From assembly GCA_964523885.1 (NCBI GenBank), contig CAZFYX010000085.1:124001-188000 (forward strand): DNA of 64,000 bases. Reading direction: 5' to 3'. Position numbers and translations under genes: made by a program. Source of the stretch: SHXO01 sp964523885. Lineage in GTDB: Bacteria > Pseudomonadota > Gammaproteobacteria > Burkholderiales > SHXO01. The notes beneath the pieces were generated by a model, which worked only from the letters and a program-made list of their open reading frames with translations, was not told where the DNA came from and did no database searches. Position 1 is the stretch's first letter. Each line of letters begins with the position of its first letter. This document shows positions 58,968-64,000 of this stretch, piece by piece.

Positions 58968-60152
58968 ATGATCATCCAGTCCCTCCTCGACACCGACCTG
59001 TACAAGTTCACGATGATGCAGGTCGTGCTGCACCACTTCCCCGGTGCCATGGCCGAGTACCGCTTCAAGTGCCGCACACCCTACGTCGACCTCGCGCCGT
59101 TGGCAGGCGACATCCGGCGCGAGATCGAGGACCTGTGCTCGCTGCGCTTCCGCCCTGACGAGCTGGAGTATCTGCGCGGCCTGCGCTTCCTGAAGGGCGA
59201 CTTCGTCGACCTGCTGCGGCTGTTCCAGCTCGATGCCGGCTATGTGGACGTGCGCGAGGCCGCCGGCGTCACCGGCGGCCTCGACATCACGATCCGGGGG
59301 CCGTGGCTGCACACGATCCTGTTCGAGGTGCCGGTGCTGGCCATCGTCAGCGAGCGCTACTTCCAGTCGGTGCACCCCGACTTCGGCGAAGGTCTGCGCC
59401 GCCTGGAGCAGAAGATCGACATGGTCAATGCCTTTCCGGACCCGGAGTTCCGGATCTCGGACTTCGGCACCCGGCGCCGCTTCTCGCGGGAATGGCAGGC
59501 GACCGTGGTCAAGATGCTGCGCGACCGGATGGCCGAGCGCTTCGTGGGCACCAGCAACGTGTGGCTGGCGAAGGAGTTCGGACTGATCCCCCTGGGGACC
59601 ATGGCGCACGAGTACCTGCAGGCCTGCCAGGCGGTCGGCCCGCGGCTGCGCGACTCGCAGAAGTTCGCCTTCGACACCTGGGCCAAGGAGTACCGCGGCG
59701 ACCTCGGGATCGCACTCACCGACATCTGCGGGGTGGACGCGTTCCTGCGCGACTTCGACCTGTTCTTCTGCAAGCTGTTCGACGGCGTGCGCCACGATTC
59801 CGGCGACCCGTTCGAGTGGGGCGAGAAAATCCTCGCGCACTACCAGCGCATGCGGGTGGACGCGCGCACCAAGAGCTTCGTGTTCAGCGACAGCCTCAAC
59901 ATCCCGCTGTGCATCGAGCTGTACAAGCGCTTCCACACGCGCTGCAAGCCGGCCTTCGGGATGGGCACCAACCTGACCAACGACATCGGCTTCAAGGCGC
60001 TGCAGGTGGTCATCAAGATGACCCGCTGCAACGGCCAGCCGGTGGCCAAGATCAGCGACACCCCCGAGAAGACGATGGACTACGACCCCTCCTACATGGC
60101 CTATCTGCGCCAGGTGTTCGAGGTGCGGGACGTGCCCGAGTCCACGGACTAG
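58968..60152 (+). CDS. pncB: Nicotinate phosphoribosyltransferase
   Basis: A 394-residue enzyme of NAD salvage that joins nicotinate to PRPP using ATP. It begins MIIQSLLDTDLYKFTMMQVV, as in E. coli PncB. The phosphorylated histidine is in PLGTMAHEYLQAC, and GTSNVWLAKEFG and VRHDSGDPFEWGEK form the PRPP site. Length matches the E. coli protein. The gene is followed by a symmetric repeat array. Confidence 0.97.
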   Translation: MIIQSLLDTDLYKFTMMQVVLHHFPGAMAEYRFKCRTPYVDLAPLAGDIRREIEDLCSLRFRPDELEYLRGLRFLKGDFVDLLRLFQLDAGYVDVREAAGVTGGLDITIRGPWLHTILFEVPVLAIVSERYFQSVHPDFGEGLRRLEQKIDMVNAFPDPEFRISDFGTRRRFSREWQATVVKMLRDRMAERFVGTSNVWLAKEFGLIPLGTMAHEYLQACQAVGPRLRDSQKFAFDTWAKEYRGDLGIALTDICGVDAFLRDFDLFFCKLFDGVRHDSGDPFEWGEKILAHYQRMRVDARTKSFVFSDSLNIPLCIELYKRFHTRCKPAFGMGTNLTNDIGFKALQVVIKMTRCNGQPVAKISDTPEKTMDYDPSYMAYLRQVFEVRDVPESTD

Positions 60153-60266
60153 TGACAGGAACCGCGTGACAGGTACTGCGTGACGGGAAAGCGTGACGGG
60201 GCGCGCCCGGGTTGCTGCCCGTCACGCGTTCCTGTCACGCCGTTTTGTCACGCCCCTCCTGTCACG
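60152..60266. repeat. Symmetric array of GTGACRGG units, four direct and four inverted
   Basis: GTGAC begins at 60152, 60166, 60180 and 60193; the inverse GTCAC begins at 60221, 60234, 60247 and 60261. Spacings are 14, 14, 13 then 13, 13, 14, a near mirror image. The array fills the gap between the convergent pncB and zinc-ribbon genes and could fold into a stem of about 45 base pairs with bulges; it may act as a two-way terminator. Confidence 0.85.
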
Positions 60267-60270
60267 GCCT

Positions 60271-60561
60271 TCAATCGAAGAGATCATCCAGGAACGACCG
60301 GCGCCGCTTGCGCCGGTGGTAGTCGTCGTCGTCGCGATGGTGGTCGCGATCGTAGGGCTGCTGCGGGATCGGCTGCTGGCCGCGCGCGGGTGCAGCGGCG
60401 GCAGCGGGTTCTCGCCCCAGCTCCTGGCCGGAGCGCTCGATGATCTTGTCCAGCTCGCCGCGGTCGAGCCACACGCCGCGGCACTGCGGGCAGTAGTCGA
60501 TCTCGATGCCCTGGCGCTCGGACATGACCAGGTCGGGCGTGTTGCAGACGGGACACTTCAT
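60271..60561 (-). CDS. zf-TFIIB-type zinc-ribbon protein
   Basis: A 96-residue protein with an N-terminal zinc ribbon KCPVCNTPDLVMSERQGIEI then DYCPQCRGVWLDRGELDKII, the classic zf-TFIIB (PF13453) pattern of two CxxC pairs. The C-terminal half is charged and rich in His, Asp and Arg (YDRDHHRDDDDYHRRKRRR) and ends in a FLDDLFD motif. Function is unknown. It follows the TerB-like gene after 11 bases. Confidence 0.9.
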   Translation of the reverse strand: MKCPVCNTPDLVMSERQGIEIDYCPQCRGVWLDRGELDKIIERSGQELGREPAAAAAPARGQQPIPQQPYDRDHHRDDDDYHRRKRRRSFLDDLFD

Positions 60562-60572
60562 CGACCGCCTCC

Positions 60573-60989
60573 TCAGTGCCGGACCAGGTCGCGCTCGAGG
60601 GACTCCAGCGTCATGCCCCAGCGCTCCAGGATGTAGCGGAAGACCGCCAGCTCGGCGTCGTGGATCTTGCCGTCGGCGTTGGCGATGTTGAGGATCATTC
60701 CGCAGGTCTCCACCCGCTTCTTCGGGTCGTCCACCAGCGCGATGGCGGCGTCGATGCGGGCCTTGTCCACCAGGCGGATGCGGCCGCTGCCCGCGCCGCT
60801 CTCCATCAGCTCGCTGCAATAGTCCTGCACCACCTGCGAGAAGTCGCCGCGCGAGATGCCCACGATGTCGAGGATGCGCAGCTCGTCGAGGATCTCGATC
60901 TCGCGATCGTCCAGCCTGGCGTCGGTGATCATCATCATGGCCAGGATGCGCGAAACGGCTTCCGGGCTGTTGGCAACGTATTGCTTCAT
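60573..60989 (-). CDS. TerB-family protein
   Basis: A 138-residue all-helical protein of the tellurite-resistance TerB fold. It shows ILAMMMITDARLDDREIEIL in the first helix pair and MILNIANADGKIHDAELAVF in the second, both with the acidic D-x-x-L/I-D-D/H-x-E metal-binding pattern of the family. It is encoded 48 bases after a TerC-family gene. A metal-stress or membrane-surveillance role is possible; tellurite resistance itself is not implied. Confidence 0.85.
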   Translation of the reverse strand: MKQYVANSPEAVSRILAMMMITDARLDDREIEILDELRILDIVGISRGDFSQVVQDYCSELMESGAGSGRIRLVDKARIDAAIALVDDPKKRVETCGMILNIANADGKIHDAELAVFRYILERWGMTLESLERDLVRH

Positions 60990-61037
60990 CCGCTTGCTTC
61001 CTCTCGTCGTTCGGAGCAGGGTTTGATCGCGGATCGG

Positions 61038-62015
61038 CTACGAGGTTCCGCGCACGGCGCCGGCCCTGCCGCCGCGCGTGCTGAACCAGCTGGCGAGCAT
61101 CGACACGAGCAGCACGAACCCGACCACGCCGAGCGCGATGCCGATGGGCATCTTGTACCACTCCATGATCAGCATCTTCACGCCGATGAACACCAGGATG
61201 ATCGCTAGCCCGTAGTGCAGGAGGTGGAAGCGGTCGGCCAGCTCCTTGAGCAGGAAGTACAGCGAGCGCAGGCACAGGATCGCGAAGATGTTCGAGGTGA
61301 ACACCACGAACGGGTCCTGGGTCACCGCGAACACGGCCGGGATCGAATCGACCGCGAAGATGAGGTCGGTGAGCTCGACGAACACTACCACGATGAACAG
61401 CGGCGTGGCGTAGCGCAGGCCGTCGCGGACCACGAAGAAGCGGTCGCCCTGGTACTCCTGGACCATGCGGATGTGGCCGCGCAGCCACTTGAGCAGGCGG
61501 TTGTCGTCCAGGTTGCTGTTCTCGGGCGAGGCGAACCACATCTTGATGCCCGATACCACCAGGATCGCGCCGAAGATGTAAAGGATCCAGTGGAACTTCG
61601 CGATCAGCACCGCGCCCACGAAGATCATGATCGCGCGCATGATGACCGCGCCGATCAGGCCGTACACCAGCACCCGCTTCTGGTACTCGACCGGAACCGC
61701 GAAGAACGTGAACAGCGTGACCCAGACGAACACGTTGTCCGCGGCCAGCGCCATCTCGAGCACGTAGCCGGTCAGGTATTCCAGGGCGTGCTCGTTCGCG
61801 ACCGCGCGGCCGAAGGTGCCGTCGAGATACCACCAGTACCAGGCGCCGAACGCCAGTGCGGCGGCGACCCAGACGCCGACCCAGCTGCCGGCCTCTTTCA
61901 TCGAGATCTTGTGCGAACCCTGGCGCCTGAGCTGCCACAGGTCGATGGCGAGCAGGATGCCCACGAGGATGCCGAATGCGGCGTAGAGCGCCGGAGTGCC
62001 GGTGGTCTGTATCAT
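61038..62015 (-). CDS. TerC/Alx-family membrane protein
   Basis: A 325-residue integral membrane protein with about eight or nine helices. The acidic intramembrane motifs EMALAADNVFVWVTLF and ELTDLIFAVDSIPAVFAVTQ are those of TerC/Alx proteins, which export manganese or other divalent cations. A loop ENSNLDDNRLLKWLRGH lies between them. I looked for a yybP-ykoY (manganese) riboswitch in the 111-base upstream gap and could not recognise one. The upstream neighbour is a calcium/cation antiporter. Confidence 0.92.
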   Translation of the reverse strand: MIQTTGTPALYAAFGILVGILLAIDLWQLRRQGSHKISMKEAGSWVGVWVAAALAFGAWYWWYLDGTFGRAVANEHALEYLTGYVLEMALAADNVFVWVTLFTFFAVPVEYQKRVLVYGLIGAVIMRAIMIFVGAVLIAKFHWILYIFGAILVVSGIKMWFASPENSNLDDNRLLKWLRGHIRMVQEYQGDRFFVVRDGLRYATPLFIVVVFVELTDLIFAVDSIPAVFAVTQDPFVVFTSNIFAILCLRSLYFLLKELADRFHLLHYGLAIILVFIGVKMLIMEWYKMPIGIALGVVGFVLLVSMLASWFSTRGGRAGAVRGTS

Positions 62016-62126
62016 TCCCTTGAGGTATGTCCCTGTTCTTGCCGGGGCCTTGCAACAGCGACGAAAGCCGGGCGCGCACGTAGACCGGAACAGCCCTGGA
62101 AAGTTCGCCCCGGCGGGGGCTCCGGC

Positions 62127-63206
62127 TCAGCTCCCGGAACGGCGCAGCTGGCGCAGCACGACCACCAGGAGCGTGATCGCGGTGAGCGGCAGCGCCACGA
62201 ACAGCATGGCGGCGCTGAACGCCGGCAGCGCGCCCGGCTGCGTGGCCGACAGGATCAGGTACGCGGTGTAGAAGACGTAATAGGCGAGAAACAGGGCGCC
62301 TTCCCACCGGGCGACGCGGTAATCGGTGAAGAAGATCGGCAGGCACGCCACCGCGACGGCGATCATCACCGGGATGTCGAAGCGCACCAGCGCCGGGGAG
62401 ACGTCCAGGCCGCCGGGCGACACCAGCCCGGACAGGCCGAGGACCGCGAGGATGTTGAAGATGCTGCTGCCCACCACGTTGCCCACCGCGATGTCGCGCT
62501 CCCCCTTGATGGTCGCGATGACCGACGCCGCCACCTCCGGCAGGGAGGTGCCGGCGGCCACGATGGTCAGCCCGATGATCAGTTCGCTGAGCCCGAGCAG
62601 CCGTGCGATCTGCACCGCCCCCTCCACCAGCCAGCCCGAGCCGAGCACCAGCAGCGCCAGGCCGACGACCACGGATGCGAGCTGGACCAGCCAGCTGCGG
62701 CCCCGCCGCGCAGCGGTGTCGCCGAACTCGCGCGAATAGTCGGTGGAGGCGCTCGCCCGTTCCCGGCGCGCCTGCACGATCAGATAGACCGTGTAGAGCA
62801 CCACGCCGGCGAAGAGGAGCACGCTTTCGGCACGCCCGATGTGCCCGTCACGGGCCAGCAGCAGCAACAGCCCCGAGGCCGCGATCATGATCGGCACCTC
62901 CTTGCGCACGAGCTGCTCGGACACCACCAGCGGCGCGACCAGTGCGGACAGGCCCAGGATGAACAGCACGTTGAAGATGTTGCTGCCGACCGCGTTGCCG
63001 ACCGCGATGTCGGTCTGGCCGGACCACGCGGACTGGACGCTGACCGCCAGCTCCGGTGAGCTGGTCCCGAACGCCACGACGGTCAGGCCGATCACCAGGG
63101 GCGGGATGCCCAGCGCAGCGGCCAGGCTGGAGGCCCCGCGCACGAGCAGATTGGCACCGGCGATCAGGGCGACGATGCCGCCAGCGAACAGCAGGAGAAG
63201 AGTCAT
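62127..63206 (-). CDS. Calcium/sodium antiporter, YrbG-like
   Basis: A 359-residue cation/Ca2+ exchanger with ten to eleven helices and the two alpha-repeats of the family: GTSSPELAVSVQSAWSG with AVGNAVGSNIFNVLFILG, and GTSLPEVAASVIATIKGE with AVGNVVGSSIFNILAVLG. The acidic residues in both repeats are present. It lies in tandem with the TerC-like gene, suggesting a group for divalent cation export. Confidence 0.93.
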   Translation of the reverse strand: MTLLLLFAGGIVALIAGANLLVRGASSLAAALGIPPLVIGLTVVAFGTSSPELAVSVQSAWSGQTDIAVGNAVGSNIFNVLFILGLSALVAPLVVSEQLVRKEVPIMIAASGLLLLLARDGHIGRAESVLLFAGVVLYTVYLIVQARRERASASTDYSREFGDTAARRGRSWLVQLASVVVGLALLVLGSGWLVEGAVQIARLLGLSELIIGLTIVAAGTSLPEVAASVIATIKGERDIAVGNVVGSSIFNILAVLGLSGLVSPGGLDVSPALVRFDIPVMIAVAVACLPIFFTDYRVARWEGALFLAYYVFYTAYLILSATQPGALPAFSAAMLFVALPLTAITLLVVVLRQLRRSGS

Positions 63207-63300
63207 GAATCAGCCGCAGACTGCAGCAAGGCCTCGGCGCTCAACTCGGCGCCGGCCCCGCCGATAATGCCATCGGATACCCTGCCGCGCGAGTACCACC

Positions 63301-63753
63301 ATGCGAACCGCCCTCCCTGTCTGCGCCCTGTCCGTCCTGCTGGCCGCCTGCAACCCGATCATCCCCGACGACACCGTCCACCTGACGTCCACCCAGAGCT
63401 ATCCGTTGTCGGACGTAGTCGCTACGGCAGCGGTGGCCGCCGCGGTCTGGATCGTCGTCGATCCCCTGGCCCCGAACTGGGACGTTTCGGAGAGCAAGGT
63501 GACCGACAACCGCTGGCGCATCGCCATGCGCAAGAAGAACTTCACCACCGGCGGGGACGGCGAGGCCATCGAGCTGATGCACCGGCACGCGGCAAGGCTG
63601 GCGGAGCTGCAGGGCTACCGCAGCTACCAGATCGTCACCTGGACCGAAGGCGTGCAGTCGGACGTGCCGATCGCGCACCGCTGGGCGCGCGGAGAGATCG
63701 AGCTGCGCGAGTACATCCCGCCGATGCCGGACGAGCCCGCGGCGAAGGGCTGA
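63301..63753 (+). CDS. Lipoprotein of unknown function
   Basis: A 150-residue predicted lipoprotein with a lipobox LLAAC at about residues 13-17 (VLLAACNPIIPD). The mature protein has one hydrophobic stretch (VVATAAVAAAVWIVVDPLAP) and a small alpha/beta domain, SKVTDNRWRIAMRKKNFTTG, with a helix ELMHRHAARLAELQGYRSYQ. I do not recognise a family name. It is divergent from the calcium antiporter. Confidence 0.75.
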   Translation: MRTALPVCALSVLLAACNPIIPDDTVHLTSTQSYPLSDVVATAAVAAAVWIVVDPLAPNWDVSESKVTDNRWRIAMRKKNFTTGGDGEAIELMHRHAARLAELQGYRSYQIVTWTEGVQSDVPIAHRWARGEIELREYIPPMPDEPAAKG

Positions 63754-63813
63754 AGTGCATTCGCGGGCCGGCGCCGCCCGGGTCCGGCTGGGCGGCCGAG
63801 ACCTCCCGATGGG

Positions 63814-64000
63814 CTAGGTGCCCGCTTCGCGCGCAGCTTCCTCCTCGAGCCTCTTGTAGTCCCGCGGCGGCTCGTGCAGGAGCTGCCGGCGGCTCTTCTC
63901 CACACCTTTCACGAAGGCCACCACCGCCTCGTTGTACGGCACCGCGATACCCAGCGCCTTCGCCTCGCGCACGATGGCGCCATTGAGCGCGTCGATCTCG
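63814..64000 (-). CDS. Ketopantoate reductase family protein, 3' end
   Basis: The last 62 codons of a gene that continues beyond the window. The visible sequence EIDALNGAIVREAKALGIAV then PYNEAVVAFVKGVEKSRRQ is the C-terminal helical segment of the PanE/ApbA family, which reduces 2-oxo acids with NADPH. The 20-residue charged tail RLEEEAAREAGT is unremarkable. Whether it is the true panE or a paralogue cannot be judged from this part. Confidence 0.85.
   Translation of the reverse strand, partial: EIDALNGAIVREAKALGIAVPYNEAVVAFVKGVEKSRRQLLHEPPRDYKRLEEEAAREAGT

Noticed and set aside
50288..60266. Possible CRISPR arrays from the regularly spaced repeats
   Set aside because: Units are 5-10 bases with spacers under 10 bases, the arrays contain inverted halves, and there are no cas genes. 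The geometry is that of hairpin repeats.
60573..62015. A tellurite-resistance ter operon
   Set aside because: Only TerB- and TerC-like members are present; TerD/TerE/TerZ/TerA are missing, so resistance cannot be claimed.
62016..62126. yybP-ykoY manganese riboswitch upstream of the TerC-like gene
   Set aside because: TerC/Alx genes often carry one, so I searched the 111-base gap in the minus orientation, but the conserved loop sequences are not recognisable.

Overview
The window is 64 kb of uniformly GC-rich DNA (roughly two-thirds G+C by eye) from the chromosome of what looks like a betaproteobacterium, probably Burkholderiales-like and environmental. The evidence is the gene set: proS next to rppH and a lytic transglycosylase, a WrbA / HugZ-like / DUF2069 / GluQ-RS run, a phasin gene, a urt-fmd operon, pxpABC and CaiB-type CoA transferases. 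I see no rRNA, tRNA, CRISPR, prophage or plasmid functions. The only mobile-element trace is one truncated IS481-type transposase. No stretch over 300 bases lacks a gene or gene remnant; the longest gaps (about 250-280 bases) are described in their own entries or in those of their neighbours.

Layout. 1-4.2 kb (+): the 3' part of a branched-chain-amide/amino-acid type binding protein, an AhpD-like protein, a class III nucleotide cyclase, a crotonase and a small exported repeat protein. 4.2-10.4 kb (-): a PQQ dehydrogenase, a double gamma-carbonic-anhydrase-like protein, a decayed acyl-CoA mutase fragment beside an IS481 remnant, a DUF4124-like exported protein and an FAD monooxygenase. 10.6-12.9 kb (+): three small exported proteins, a Crp/Fnr regulator and a small conserved-looking protein. 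12.9-15.4 kb (-): an orphan ParA and glycerol kinase. 15.5-19.4 kb (+): an APH-type kinase, a divergent enolase lacking a key histidine, an EamA transporter and a thioesterase. 19.4-24.6 kb: a CAP lipoprotein, a quinone oxidoreductase, a PDE-like HD protein, a barnase/barstar pair, rppH and a spermidine-synthase-like protein. 24.7-34.1 kb: proS, lytic transglycosylase, CaiB, truncated haemoglobin, YihY, MFS, wrbA, HugZ-like, DUF2069 and gluQ.

34.1-46 kb is the most coherent system. On the minus strand lies urtA-urtB-urtC-urtD-urtE-fmdA-fmdB, an ABC importer of the urea/short-chain-amide class ending in a formamidase. Divergent from it are a giant sensor kinase, built from an NCS1-type permease, a cysteine cluster, a histidine kinase and a receiver, and an overlapping LuxR-type response regulator. 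The intergenic region between them holds two copies of the palindrome TACGTC-N4-GACGTA. I infer a transporter-coupled sensor that detects an amide or related nitrogen compound and controls its uptake and hydrolysis to ammonium.

46-64 kb: a phasin with a near-consensus promoter and terminator, an HDOD-receiver-GGDEF protein, an ECF sigma factor with an anti-sigma-like partner, pxpB-pxpC-pxpA (5-oxoprolinase), a CBS protein, HrpA helicase, pncB, a zinc-ribbon/TerB/TerC/Ca-antiporter group, a lipoprotein and the 3' end of a ketopantoate reductase gene.

The intergenic regions repeatedly carry one architecture: short units in tandem facing an inverted array of the same unit, with several unrelated unit sequences (near 16.6, 39.8, 50.3 and 60.2 kb).
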